Source of the DNA: Apodospora peruviana
Taxonomy: Eukaryota; Ascomycota; Sordariomycetes; Sordariales; Lasiosphaeriaceae
Assembly: GCA_033439685.1 (NCBI GenBank)
Contig: JAUEDM010000008.1
Span: 496,001 to 560,000 of the forward strand
Direction of reading: 5' to 3'
DNA: 64,000 nt
Shown here: piece by piece, positions 42,859 to 54,099 of the stretch
How positions within the stretch are numbered: the first letter of the stretch is position 1
Layout: each line of letters begins with the position of its first letter
Translations under genes and position numbers: made by a program
The notes under the pieces: generated by a model
What the model saw: the letters and a program-made list of their open reading frames with translations, nothing else
Database searches by the model: none
Told to the model about the DNA's origin: nothing

Positions 42859-44607
42859 TTAGCTTAGCTACCTTGCCCGGAGATGAACTGGACTGCTTTC
42901 ACGAACATAATACTCTGTAGATTTCTGCGGATGAGTTCTGATCTTTCTTGCCAAGTAGTGTGTGGTTGACCTTCTCCCAGAAGAGTCGGTGTTAGGCGGA
43001 GCCCTCGAGAGTTTCTGTTTAGCCAGAAAGGACAATATCCGGGCAGACATCTTGTTACGGTATGTCGATTAGTAGCGAAGTTTTCCAGGAGCAGACGTCT
43101 AGAGACCGGTGTCTGCATCTGCACGAGGAGTACCAACTCAAATGTCTAGTCGTGGTGGCTGAAGGGTGCAGGTTTATGGTCTTATTAGTACCTATCTTGA
43201 AGTCCTCTGCTTCCAGGTATATTCAGTCTAAATGTCCGTCAACGAGAGCTCTCAGCTTTGGTCTGATGGTTGTCTTGATATCTCGAAGCGAAACAGCAAA
43301 TTTGTTGTTAACAGCTCCAAGATGTTTCATTAAACCGCTGTGAACTTTTGCCGGCGCTTTATTGTTAGTTTCCGCCCAGACGTGTTTTCAGGCGGAACAG
43401 AGCACCGCCCTTCTCGAGCCATATGATTGCCAACCCTCGAGGCACGAGGGAACTGGACAAAAGAAACTCGACATGATGTGGACGGTTGCTAGGGCTCCGC
43501 CCCAGCTACAAATGGGATCGGTCGTTTTTACATCGGGCAGACAAAGAAAACGCATGGACATGAGTCAAATTGTCACGGAGAGATCAAAGTTAAGTCCAGG
43601 GTCTCAGGTCATCGCGAAATCAAACTAATTACAGGTAACTAGATATCGACTCGATGTTCCTCAAGATGAGTTAAACCTCGAATACCCTGACAAACACGCA
43701 CAGGTAGTGTTTCCGGCACTGGATACTTCTGATCTACTCGAGGTCTCAAATCTCAACCAATACACTGAAGTGAAAGAGTAACAGCTCCAGCATCTGGAAC
43801 GTACGTGCAGGGAGTTCTAAATCCACGACGTTGAAACACACAACCACGCGCATCGGATAACCATAGCACGGTCTGCTCTGGTGCACATGGACACCTATGA
43901 CTAATTCTTGCTCGGTGTCAGTTATCTGGAAGAGACTCGTCAAATCGGATGGAATTGCCAGACCTAGCTGGAATGCCACTTGATACTGTGCTCATCTTAC
44001 ACGATGACGTCTGTACTGAACAAGCGACGATATCTGTCCACTTGTTTGGCAACGCTTGCAGCTATGTTACATCAAGCATCGCTGTCAAGCTGTTACAACC
44101 GTACGATCACCAACAAAAGTCCCAATATCCAGGCAGCACAAGCGCATAGACCAAAGGCAATACACGCTGGTGCTGTCGTACTGTCTCTCCACGAATTTAC
44201 CACGAGGCAGCGGATCTGACATTTGATTGCGGGGATCGGAATACGATCGCGTGTTTGTCTGAGGCATCATGTGCTTGGTTGGCTTCTAACCATGCTGTGC
44301 GGGTGGAATTTCCCTTGCCGAGCCGTCACTTTGGTGATCCAACTCACTGCACAAGTCCCACGACCGGTATCCAACCATCCCACTCCGGCCGTGTAAATAT
44401 AGTCATTCGCTCATGTGTGACCTTGCACAGCCAATATACCATTGTAGTGTGTATGGCAACACCGAAGCCATGTGTCGAGGTCTCCAAGGGATATAAAGAG
44501 ACCGGATCCCTCCAACTTGTCAACTCGGCAAAAGGTCCTCAAGCTCAACATAACCGATATCAGCAGCGCACTTCAGTGCTGAGAAGCGTCGATATCACCA
44601 CGCAAGC
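42859..44607. other. Intergenic with decayed coding-like pieces
   Basis: No intact gene. 43640-43790 (+) carries LDVPQDELNLEYPDKHAQVV then DLLEVSNLNQYTEVKE in an open frame ending at a TAA, coding-like and unrecognised. 43746-43979 and 42864-43136 on minus are open but unlike known families. I read the region as old, mutated sequence. 44470-44600 is the leader of the CFEM gene. Confidence 0.4.
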
Positions 44608-44966
44608 ATGAAGGTCACACACGTGTTCGTTGCGGCTCTGTCCGGCGCAGCTCTCTCGAGTGCCCAAGTCGACTGTCCTGCAACTACCCTCCTACCCGAC
44701 TGCGGAGTAAGTTGAGCCTTTATATCATCACTGCATTCATAACAAAGCACTTGCTTAACCGCGAGTAGATCAGTTGCATCATGGTAGCCGCCGAGGCAAT
44801 CGGCTGTGGCGTCGAGGACATCAACTGCCAGTGCTCGTCAACGGTTCAACTCGAGTCCTATGCGTCCCCATGTATTATGGGAGCTTGCACCCAACCCGGG
44901 CAGCCCGATCAAGTCCTTTCAGCGGCCTCGGCCATCTGCACCTCGTGTGCTTCAAGCCCAATGTGA
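44608..44966 (+). CDS. Small secreted CFEM-domain protein
   Basis: Two exons (44608-44706, 44769-44966), intron GTAAGT to GTAG, 98 residues. Signal peptide MKVTHVFVAALSGAALSSAQ. The mature part has ten cysteines in CFEM spacing: PATTLLPDCG-ISC, then IGCGVEDINCQC, SPCIMGAC, and ICTSC. The Asp of GVED (before NCQC) is at the heme-ligand position of CFEM proteins such as Candida Csa2. The protein lacks a Ser/Thr-rich stalk and GPI signal, ending soon after ICTSCASSPM, so it should be secreted and free. CFEM proteins act in heme/iron uptake and, in pathogens, as effectors; the role here is inference. Confidence 0.9.
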
Positions 44967-45695
44967 GCTCGTTGGCAAGGTTCAAGGGGTAGGAAAGATG
45001 CGAACGGGTTTTTACTTGATATTGAATAGTTGTGGGGACGGGCTTGCACGGAAGGAATTTGCTCCATAATGGACAGAGTGGTCAGATTTACCTAATAAGG
45101 GGTTGCTTGAACATTGCTTTGAACCAAGTTTGAAGGAGCTGCTTCCGAAGTGTGAGCGCTACGACGTAATGAAGATGAATGAAATACTGGAACAATTTAG
45201 TGTCAAAGGTTGTGACATATCCGTAGTATCTGGGTGGAACTTACCAAGGGAAATTTCTAAAGATACCAAGTTTTCCATCCTTTGCAAACTGCGCTGGACT
45301 TGAAAGCCTGAAAGCACCTCAGCCAGATTGTGAGAGTTGATGAAGCGTCGTCGTGGAAGCTCAAACCTGGACGGCCCCACCTGCTCCAGGGCACGCTGGT
45401 TAACCTCTTTTGGTTAGGTAAGCAGGTAGTTGTGGTCCAAGCTCCATCGCGTCTCCCAACGCGGCCTCTTTTTTGAGCAGCGCTTGACTTCACTGATCCA
45501 ATTATTTCCAGAACTGCACAACTTCGACCACAACTCAACAACCTCCGGCAGCACGGCGCGCGCAGAACACGAACCGGAAAGCGACCAGCGCAACCGTGCG
45601 GCCGACTCTACCACTCCAAGGACATGCTATCAAGCATCTAACTTTGCGATTTTTTTTTACCCTCTACAGCGCCTTTTGCTTCATTCGTATCCACC
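44967..45695. other. Intergenic, no gene supported
   Basis: 3' flank of CFEM and promoter/leader of the Nup37-like gene. Includes a T-run with cttttttgagcagc near 45470 and a gattttttttttaccc stretch at 45648-45663 preceding the start. Confidence 0.45.
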
Positions 45696-48010
45696 ATGCA
45701 GCTTATCCCAAGAACACGGCGCACGGCGCAAAACATCCAACATACGTACGTTTTCGGCACCCGATTGCCGGTGCGACTGAAAGCAAACTGACCCCGAATC
45801 ACAGATACCCTCTCGATTGCCGGGTACACCATGTGAAGACCTACCCCGTTCGGTCGCCCCAGGGAGCTACCATCCTCATCTACGGCCACGGCAATGGCGT
45901 CACACTGGTCTGGCGTGGTGGCCACAGGCTCAAGGCCGCAAAGTCGGCGAATAAGGAAAAGCGAAATGGCTCCAACGACGATGCGATCATGATCATCGAC
46001 TCGGACGACGAAGCCCCACCTTCGGCATCCGTCACCTTCGTCGACAAGCCCCAATTTGAGGATACACCGACAGCGAACACCCCCCTCCCAGAGATCATCC
46101 AGACCCTCGATCTAGCACTGGGAACCGCTGTTCTCCACATTGCCGTCCTGCCAATGACGCCCTGCGGTGCCGAGGACGCTGCGTGGAATGGCGCCGAAAT
46201 CCTCAAGGAGAAGATGGTCTTCGCAGTCACATGTGCCACTAGCGATGTCTACGTTGTGACGCTTCCTCTCACACCTCCCTCGCACGAGAGCAAAGCCCGA
46301 CCAGAGCTTCGACAGAACTTGCTCGCCGGCAATGCGGGGAAGGGCGTATGGGGCGAGACGCTTACGCTTCTGAGCGGACAAAGCCGGCCCTGCGAAGGTA
46401 TCGCTATCACGCTTACCAAGCAGAAGTCAACGTCGCGTAGCAGATCGATGGATCGCTCATCTGTCCCTCCAAGTCCAGCGACCCGTGCGATTGTTTCCGC
46501 CCACTCCCGCGAAGCAAGCGGAACCCTGCGTCTTTGGGACGTGGCTTTGGACGCAAAACCCGGTGTCATCACTCGGATAGAGCCATTCCAAACCGAGTAT
46601 CTTCCGTCGCCTCCGACCAGCATTTCTTTCAACCCACTACACATCACACAACTCCTTGTTGTCGCCTCGCCCCAGGCCGTGCGGATCTTCGATTATTCTA
46701 TTCCTGCTCTTCCTTCGGACGATACCTCGGATGGCCCGTTCCCCAACCAGGGCTCATGGCTGCTATCCCTCTACCCACCATTTACCCGCCACTCCGTCAT
46801 GTCAACTGCACGGAAGCCTGTTGTTGCCGCCGAGTGGATTTCACATGGCCGCGCTGTCCTGACGCTTCTTGCAGATGGACAATGGGGAGTCTGGGACATC
46901 GACGGCGCCAGTCCGTCAACCAGTAACTCTGCTGGTGGAAGTCTTTTCAGCAAAGCCAGTGCAGCGCTTCGAGGCTCAGCCATCACGGCCTTTAGCATAT
47001 CTGGTCATCTGGAAGGGACCAGCCCGCTACGGAACCCTGCAACGCAGAAGTCGTCGGCGGTACTTGGGTCCGGCGGTGAGTTCGTGCCAATGACACCGCA
47101 CACACGCCGCGACGCCATTGCTGCTTCGGTTAGCGGCGGTTCAGAAAAGCTTGCGGCCGTCAGAGGCGGCATTACGATTACGCAAGTCACTCCTCCGCGG
47201 GGCACGGCAGCTGGGGATGAGAGTGCTGTCCTCTGGTTGGGCGGAGCGGACCCTGTCGTATCTGTGATCCCCGTGATATCTCGCTTCTGGGAATCCCAAC
47301 TGCGACGTGCTGTTGGTGGCGGCGTCAACTTGTGGAGCGGTGCACAGCCGACACGCATGATCAGGTTGACTGATCTTAGCGCTGGACTGCTTGGCGAGCG
47401 GTGCACAGGTGCTGGTGCTATCGTCAGAGCCAACCGCGGCACCAATAGATCGAGCTCCCCGGGCGAGAATGACAAGAATGGCTCAGAGGGCCTTCCTATC
47501 GAAGTATTGCTGCAAGGCGAAACTCGCTTGGTCATCGTACATGAACACGAAGATGGCACATCCCTTACAAGCCGCCTCGTTGGCGCGCGGAAGAAGGCGT
47601 GTCACGACACTGGCACAGCTAAGGCGATCCTGGCGTTCCCGAGACCCGAGCAGCCAAACAGTGTTACATTCAACCTCAGCGTGCGCGGAGGCGGAAACGG
47701 TACACTACGGCCCAGACCGCGAGGTTCTGCCAAGAACTTGTTCGGAGACATCGAAGACGCCATGGGCATTCTTCCCTCGACTGAGCCAGCTGACGAAGAC
47801 ACCTCCAGCCAGCCAATCCCCGCCAACACTGGACTGGTATTCGTCAATGACTTAAACTTCGCTGCCGACGTTCCGGACGACGAGGCCGAGGCCGAGGGTC
47901 GGGACATCGAGCAAGAGATGATGGATATTATGGAGATTGATCGCGAGCTCGAGCAGATGGAGAGCGACCGCGGACGCGGGACCAAGCGCGTCTTCTTCGA
48001 AGAGGGATAG
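45696..48010 (+). CDS. Nup37-like WD-repeat nucleoporin
   Basis: Exon 1 45696-45745, intron 45746-45804 (GTACGT to ACAG), exon 2 45805-48010, 751 residues. The start has a strong Kozak context (ccaccATGc) and makes a short head MQLIPRTRRTAQNIQHTYPL that runs into conserved CRVHHVKTYPVRSPQGATILIYGHGNGVTLVWRGG. Similar N-termini are known in fungal Nup37 homologues of the Y complex. WD-like blades occur through the rest (AVTCATSDVYVVTLPLTPP, SGTLRLWDVALDAKPG, HGRAVLTLLADGQWGVWDIDG), separated by long low-complexity inserts (Ser/Asp-rich near residue 90, TSRSRSMDRSS). The C-terminus is acidic and coiled (EAEAEGRDIEQEMMDIMEID) and ends in a basic-acidic tail. Nuclear envelope. The family name is by resemblance; blade boundaries are not resolved. 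Confidence 0.8.
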
Positions 48011-49639
48011 AGTCCTGCAACGGAGGTGGATGACCACGGCTGTAACCGATGGAAGCCGGACCCCCGTTGGATGAGTGAGTCTGCTACGGGCACAATACCT
48101 TTTGAGTGCGAGTGTACTCTTGTCGTCGCATCAGCTGACTGACTTGGATAAAGATGAGGATAAAATGATCATGTGGAACGAGGCGCAAAAAGGGTCAGAA
48201 CTGCGGAACGAGGCGAGTGATTGTCGCTAACGATGTTGAAAAGGAGTGGCGCTGTACGATACCCGACGAGCTGGCTAGCGCTCGAGATTGCATATCGAAA
48301 ATGAAACATGATTCAGGGTCCAATGAGAGCCTATATACGGATTACCTATCGTCTTTTTTTTTTTTTTTTTTTTTGGCGCGGCAACTTGGCGGGACACAGC
48401 AAAGCGGTGTGTGAATCATGAAACATAACCATTGCCATCAAGTCTTCCCCTTACCATACAGATTCTTTTCTTGTTGCCCCCCGTCCCTTCCCACACAGCT
48501 CAATGAATCGCACACATACATACATACACATACCACGAAGTCCGCGCAACAAAAAGGTGGAGCACAAGGCGAGATCCTTCCTTGATGCTCCGTATTCTGC
48601 GCGGAAGATCAACATTTAATAGAAGGCATGCTGGAAGAAATTGCACAAGCGATGGACAGCAATAGTGCTTTTCTAGGTCGCCGGCACAAGGAGCGTGAGG
48701 CGAGATTCTTCCTCGACGTCTCAGTATTACGAGCGGTACAATTTTTTTCTCTTTTCATCTTTCTTTTGTTCTGGCAGTCAATCACGTATGGTGCTGTTGG
48801 TCGGTGTTGACATATATCTCGGCGGTTTAGCGTTAGTTTCATGTTGAATGACAAGGTCGAACGAGTTGAACTGTAAGAACAACCTCTGGTGTTGTGGATT
48901 TTTTTTTCTTTCTTCAATTACTTCTTCGTCTACTCCGGGTCAGCTAGAAGCCGACCGAGCATCTTGGTCGTGTATATTATGATGGCATGGAAACGGTTTA
49001 CGCATGTCGAGCTCCATAGCTCCAGTGCGAATTCTGGAAGATGGTTTATTGAACCATTTGTTCAAAACATGTGAGCCAGTTTTATTGAGAGTAGTCTTCG
49101 ACAACTTTTCGTGATATCCAATTTAGATAAATGCCGTACATATTCCGGGATCAAAGCATAAGGTCTCGTTAAACTAGGTAGGCAGTGTAGATGAGCTCGA
49201 ACCAAAACACCGGGATTTCCCATTCCCATCGTCTTAATCCGGAAAATCCCATTCAGACTTCAAAAAGTTCCCGGGGAAAAGATTGCGCAATTGCAAGATA
49301 AGTTGGGGCTGATCGTCTTTCACGAGCCAAGCTGCCACTTCTGTTGCCCCCACATTTCGCAGCGGACGGACGTCATTTGGCGCTGCAGCAGGGGTAGCTG
49401 CCTACCCTTGCACTGGGAAAGGCTATGACATCACCACGAACCACCCGCCGCAGCCGGACAACTGAAGCTCTCTTTCAGATAAATGGTTTCCCAAACGAAA
49501 AGCAAACTCTCTCCTAGATTTTTCCATATCCAATTGAAACCTCACACGCAAACCAGACTTTCCTAAGCAAGCCAATCTCTATTTTCACACGTCTTCTTTG
49601 ATACCCAAACCTCAAACCAAACACACAATCACAACCAAG
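48011..49639. other. Intergenic, no gene supported
   Basis: 1.6 kb between Nup37-like and LEA-like genes. Low-complexity content: T23 run at 48354-48376, CATA iterations at 48512-48530, T-runs at 48740 and 48899. No coding content. The right end (49440-49639) is the A/C-rich leader of the LEA-like gene. Confidence 0.5.
48354..48376. repeat. Poly(T) tract, 23 T
   Basis: Unbroken run of 23 thymines in the intergenic region; the longest homopolymer I noticed in the window. Confidence 0.95.
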
Positions 49640-50145
49640 ATGTCTTTCCTCACAGAAACCGCCGCTCGCCGGGTCATGACCCTCCAGGTGCCCCGGACGG
49701 TCGCCAACTCGGCCCCGCGCGCAGCATTCTCATCGTCCGTCACCCTCCAGAAAACGGCTGCAGAGTCAGCAAAGGATACCCTCAAGGGCGTCGATCGCAA
49801 GGTCAGCGACAAGCTCGTCGACGGTATCAACATTGGCTGTTAGTTTTCCCGACAATCCATCCAGTCCTCCTGATCTTGAAGAAGAAGAAGCATGTACACT
49901 AACTGATCGTCTGTCATATAGCTACCGTAGCGGGCAAGATCAAGGAAGCCACGGAGGAAGTCACGGGCGGCAAGGCAACCGGCAAGGCGGCCGAGCTCCG
50001 CGGGGAGGCCAGCGGCGCGGCCAGCGAGGTGTCGGGCAAGACCAAGGGTGCGGCCAGCGAAGTCGCCGGCAAGGCGAAGGGTGCCGCGGGAGAGGCGGCC
50101 GGCAAGGTCAAGGGTGCCGCTGAGGAGGCTAAGCAGAGCCTCTAA
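49640..50145 (+). CDS. LEA-like mitochondrial protein
   Basis: Exons 49640-49838 and 49922-50145, intron GTTAGT to ATAG, 140 residues. An N-terminal basic, Ala/Ser-rich segment (MSFLTETAARRVMTLQVPRT) suggests mitochondrial targeting. The rest is a series of LEA-type 11-residue-like repeats: GKIKEATEEVTG, GKATGKAAELRGEA, GKTKGAASEVAGKAKGAAGE, GKVKGAAEEAKQSL. Such charged, alanine-rich helices stay unfolded in water and fold on drying. Fungal LEA-like proteins are stress- and spore-associated, but that role is an inference. Codon use is strongly GC-rich in the repeats, hence long unrelated ORFs on the other strand. Confidence 0.85.
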
Positions 50146-50702
50146 GTCATTCATCCATCCATCCAAACCAATTCTAATTTTATATCCACCTACACACGAC
50201 TATTACCGTCGTCGTCTTTGCATTAGACGACGACAACCGCTATCGTCCTTGGGAATGGCGAAATAGCGACAGCGATACCTCTCACGAGAAAGAATGCATG
50301 CAAGCAGGCCGAACCCAGGCGCGGGGATGAGCAGAAAGGGACCAAAGCTGTGATGGGAGGCGAGTGGTGGCTGGTCACTGTATCATATTTTACCTACCTC
50401 ATGAACTTCTTTCCGTTTCGCTATTGCGACGGACAGGCACGAACCCATCCGTTGTCAATCATGCCTAATTATCTCGTATCTCGCATCAACATATACTGAT
50501 CTCTGGTCTGCTGGTGTAAGGTGCTAGGTGACCAACAAGCTTGCAATGTTGGCCGTGGTGCCCAATACGAAAGGTACTTGAAGGTTCCGTAGGGATAGTT
50601 TCCACAACTTCGCCAATCCCGGCCAGCTTTGCTTTCTCCGAACCAAAATAGCTGCTTATCACTCAAAGTATCCCTACTCATCCAACCTCGACAGGATCTT
50701 GT
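50146..50702. other. Intergenic, convergent spacer
   Basis: Space between the 3' ends of the LEA-like and AUH-like genes. Nothing else recognised. Confidence 0.5.
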
Positions 50703-51886
50703 TTACCTCCCCTTAAACACCGGCTTTCTCTTTTCGGAAAACGCCTTCAGGGCTTCATTCCTGTCCTCCGTCCCGACCACCCGTTCATACATCTGAATCT
50801 CCGTCTCCTCGCGCGGATTTTCGACTGCCCGCAGCGCAGCGCGTACCGCAACGGGGCCGCCCTCGCAAATCTCAAACGCCATCCGTACCGCTTCGCTCAG
50901 CACAGCCTCGCGGCCCCTGCTCAACTCGATTCTTGAGCGTTCTGTTTCGTCAGCAGCCTCCCACTCGGCGGCCTCCTCTTCGGTCGTGGCCATCGCATCA
51001 ACAAGCCGGTCGGCGATGCCCAGAAAGTAGGCCTCGTTCGCGTTGACGCGCCTTCCGGTCAAAATCAGATCGCGCGCCCGGCCGACGCCAATTAAATACG
51101 GCAGCCTGAAGGTGCCGCCCGCTCCCGGGATGATGCCCAGCCGCGTTTCTGGCAGGCCGACGTTTGCGCTTGAGGACAGGACGCGGAAGTGTGTGGCCAG
51201 CGCGAGCTCGAGGCCGCCGCCCAGCGCGAGGGACGAGATTGCGGAAATGGTTGGGATGGGGAGGGTCGATATCGCCGTGAAGGTGCTTCGCAAGCGCAAA
51301 AGGAATGCGTCTGTCCTGTTTTTCTCGGTCACATAAGTTTTGACCAATTCCAAGATCTGTGTGTACTGTTGGTTGGTACTTACTCTTCCTGCGAGAACGA
51401 CCTCCTCTCTTTCAAGTCCGCGCCGGCGCAGAAGGAGGTATCGATTGCCGAAGCGATGATTAGCGCCCTCGTCGGGCCAGCATCGTTTCCCTCCTCGATG
51501 CCACCGAAGCGTTTCTTCCAGGACGGAGTGGGCAGCTCGTCGCCCGTCGCCGGATCGTACTGCGCGTGGACGTCGTCGATCTCGTCGCGCAGCGACTGCA
51601 GCAACGCCCGGGAGATGGCGTTGCGCGCCTCCGGTCGGTTGAGCTCGAGGATGCGGATGTGGCCGGACCCCGGCGCGCGGATGTTTGTCACCCGGACTAT
51701 GGGGCCTGACCCTGACGCTGGCGGGGGAGCGTCGCCGGTCGAGTATTGGCGGCGGCCGCCGCGGTGGACGAGGAAGACCGCGCGGAAGCAGACCGCGCAC
51801 GGCGACGGCGGCGACGAGAGGGTGGAGAGACGCCGGAGCGCCGCCCTGGTCGACGAATTGACCGACATGATGGGTTTAGGGTTCAT
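50703..51886 (-). CDS. Enoyl-CoA hydratase/isomerase, methylglutaconyl-CoA hydratase (AUH)-like
   Basis: Exons on minus 51886-51384 and 51315-50703, intron 51316-51383 (GTAAGT to ACAG), 371 residues. The acceptor is chosen because it restores the crotonase sequence RRSFSQEE-TDAFLLRLRSTF. Presequence-like N-terminus (STRAALRRLSTLSS) for mitochondria. Crotonase elements: RILELNRPEARNAIS, the CoA-binding SAIDTSFCAGADLKERR loop (oxyanion), SAISSLALGGGLELALATHFRV with the second oxyanion Gly, and the catalytic region LPETRLGIIPGAGGTFRLPYLIGVGRARDLI. The ADLKERR pattern is AUH-type, implying leucine catabolism (3-methylglutaconyl-CoA hydration). A 30-residue linker (EEGNDAGPTR and DPATGDELPTP) is larger than in human AUH. 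Paralogous crotonases of other specificity cannot be excluded. Confidence 0.9.
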
Positions 51887-52885
51887 TTTGTCGGGTACCA
51901 GTGAAGGGAGGGCTGGAGGTTGATACCTTAGTGATCGAAGTGTCGGCTGCGGGTGCTGCTCAATTGACTTTCGGGCTGGCGGGCGGGCACTGGCAGTTGG
52001 AATGACGTTTGGATGGCCGGGAGCTCTAGCTTCGCTTTTCGGCTAGTGCCGGCTTTCGGCTCCGCGCACTAATCACTTTTCTTGGCGCGGTCCCCCCTAT
52101 TCCGTATTGACAATTGTGCTGGACTTGTCAGCCCCTGACAGACATGTGCGCCGTCGTATCACCACGAGATCCGCGTCTCCACTGGGAACCGAATTGATTT
52201 GCAGAGCTCCCAATTATTCCTGTTCCCCATAGAGCTTTCAATTACTTGAAGAAAGCCAACAATACACACACTAATTCGTAAGAATTCAGTCAACTGTACA
52301 AAATAATAAGCCTAGTACTGGCAAAAGCAATACAGTCAGTCAACTATATAACTTAGGTCGTAACCACCACATAACAACTGCAAAGTACAGACTTCACAAC
52401 GGTAACAACCATATAACGGTCACAACTATACAACTGCAAGCAAAACCACAAAACTATAGGCCATTTAAATACACAGCTACAGGTTACTCAACTAGACAAC
52501 TACCGTACGGATTACAGGTGCAGGTCAACGGTTTCCAATACTCTACTCTTTATTCAACCCAGCTAATTAAAAGCTCTACATTGCAAGATCCACATAACAA
52601 GCAGCCAACTAAATTGCTCCAAATTTAGCATACGGATCTTTTTAATACTAACAGCTGTGTACCCTGTCTTTGTTAGTAGCTAATAGACAATTTGTATAGT
52701 TCATAGTAACCAAATTAGTTAACTAAGACTGAATTTCTACAGCAAAGCGCCCGCATATTTTTCTACCGCAATAACCGGAAAAGTTATCTACCACTGCATC
52801 GTTATGGAAAGGGTTGACTGGCAGGTGGACCAAGAGAAATGTCTGTCTGGATCCAACTGACACACGATGGCTGGAACTGGTGTGT
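51887..52885. other. AT-rich island with repetitive low-complexity DNA
   Basis: 51887-52200 is the promoter of the AUH gene. From about 52240 to 52800 the base composition turns AT-rich and the words acaactgcaa, tataac, and acaaccatataac recur imperfectly (52290-52510). No ORF with content. Consistent with old repeat DNA or RIP-affected sequence. Confidence 0.55.
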
Positions 52886-54091
52886 TTATGGCTTTCTTAA
52901 ACACACAGACAAATATAGAGGACGGTTGTGTTCCTTTTTCACAAGCATTCTCACAACCGGCGACTGTTTGTCGGGGTCAACGATCTCTTCAGTGTCATCC
53001 GTTTCACCCACTTTGATGAGTCGTGACGCAATATTTGGTTCCGTCTTTGACTCAATGAATTTGTCCAGTTCGTTAAAGCTGAATTCTCCATTGAAAGTAC
53101 ATGAAACATCCGTGTTATCGACATCAATTGTTGTGCTTTAAAGGATTTATCGGGTACGTATACGGCACTGTGTGGCGGACGCAGTTAAACTGACTCGTGA
53201 CTGTTACAACTAGTTCAGATTACAACTTAAGAACTGTTGTGAGTAGGTAGTCAGGCGCCAAGCGATGTCGTACCGAGGCTCAAGTGTGAAGCTTACGAAC
53301 CCCCTTTATGGGCAAACCGGCTACGTTGCCAGATGTCCGAGGTAAATTCACAGCGTGCGAAGAGGAAGGTTGTAACAATCTTTCGGGTGCCGCACAGTTC
53401 CATTCAATAACTCTCAGGGCAGGTTTCAATACATGTATTAAACACACAATATATGATGATCTGGTTGAGAGATCCTTCACTTTCGACAATGAACCTAATC
53501 CAGTCGTCAACACAGTTGGTGGCAGACTCGTGGGTAGATGCAGCATTAAGTATAAAGTCGAGTCTCGCCTGGAAGCTGTCTCTGGCTTTAGACACAAGAT
53601 ACGCCATGACAACATCAAACTCACGCTTGTGCGAGCTGACATTAGGTATCTCTTCATCTTGTCCAGGATATATGTCGATGAAGTGCATCACAACCTCAAT
53701 TGCCAGCATGTTGTCAGTTCCGAATGTCCTGTCACGATTCTGAAGTATGTCGATAAACTTCCTCACCTTCTCATCGTCCTAGAATTGACTGACGCACGCA
53801 ACAACAATACCTCTGAAAACTGCCCGTCCACATGTGGGATTATCGCTAGCCGTGCTTGCCTGAGAGACAAGACTTGCAGGTGCGGGTCTATGTACTACAC
53901 ACGGGTTCTGCGATGATGAGGGTCGTTGTTCGTTGTTGACAGTAGGTATCACCATCATCGTCTTCGGTCACGTCCTCATCCTCGTCTTCGGCCATGTCCT
54001 CATCCTCGTCTTCATCATCCTGTGAATCGAGAGTCCTGCCACGGTTTATGGCGGCATTGGTTCGTATCTCATCATACAAACTCTGCTTCAT
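52886..54091 (-). pseudogene. Hypothetical gene, one in-frame stop
   Basis: Pieces on minus that splice plausibly: first exon from ATG 54091 (MKQSLYDEIRTNAAINRG, acidic DEDEDEDMAEDEDED). A later exon opens at an acceptor near 53784 (TTCTAG then DDEKVRKFIDILQNRDRTFG) and reads FIDIYPGQDEEIPNVSSHKR, RDSFQARLDFILNAASTHES, IRFIVESEGSLNQIIIYCVF. It meets TGA at 53404-53406 but stays open for 36 more codons to a donor GTAAGC at 53296. A last exon 53135-52886 in matching phase carries FSFNELDKFIESKTEPN and EIVDPDKQSPVVRMLVKK. No family recognised. One stop among otherwise coherent exons suggests a recently disabled gene (CGA to TGA is possible) or a missed intron. Limits are approximate. Confidence 0.45.
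53965..54020. repeat. Tandem repeat encoding acidic residues
   Basis: About 21-24 nt unit (gtcctcatcctcgtcttcggccat) present about twice plus a partial copy; on minus it encodes the DEDEDMAEDEDED run. Such repeats vary in length. Confidence 0.7.
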
Positions 54092-54099
54092 CGTTGTTC

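Noticed and set aside
49840..50166. 108-residue minus-strand ORF over the LEA-like gene
   Set aside because: Leucine/glycine-rich mirror of the LEA repeats; the plus strand has the intron, start context and known repeat pattern.
51189..51923. 244-residue plus-strand ORF over the AUH gene
   Set aside because: Antisense to a well-conserved crotonase; arginine/serine-rich with no domain.
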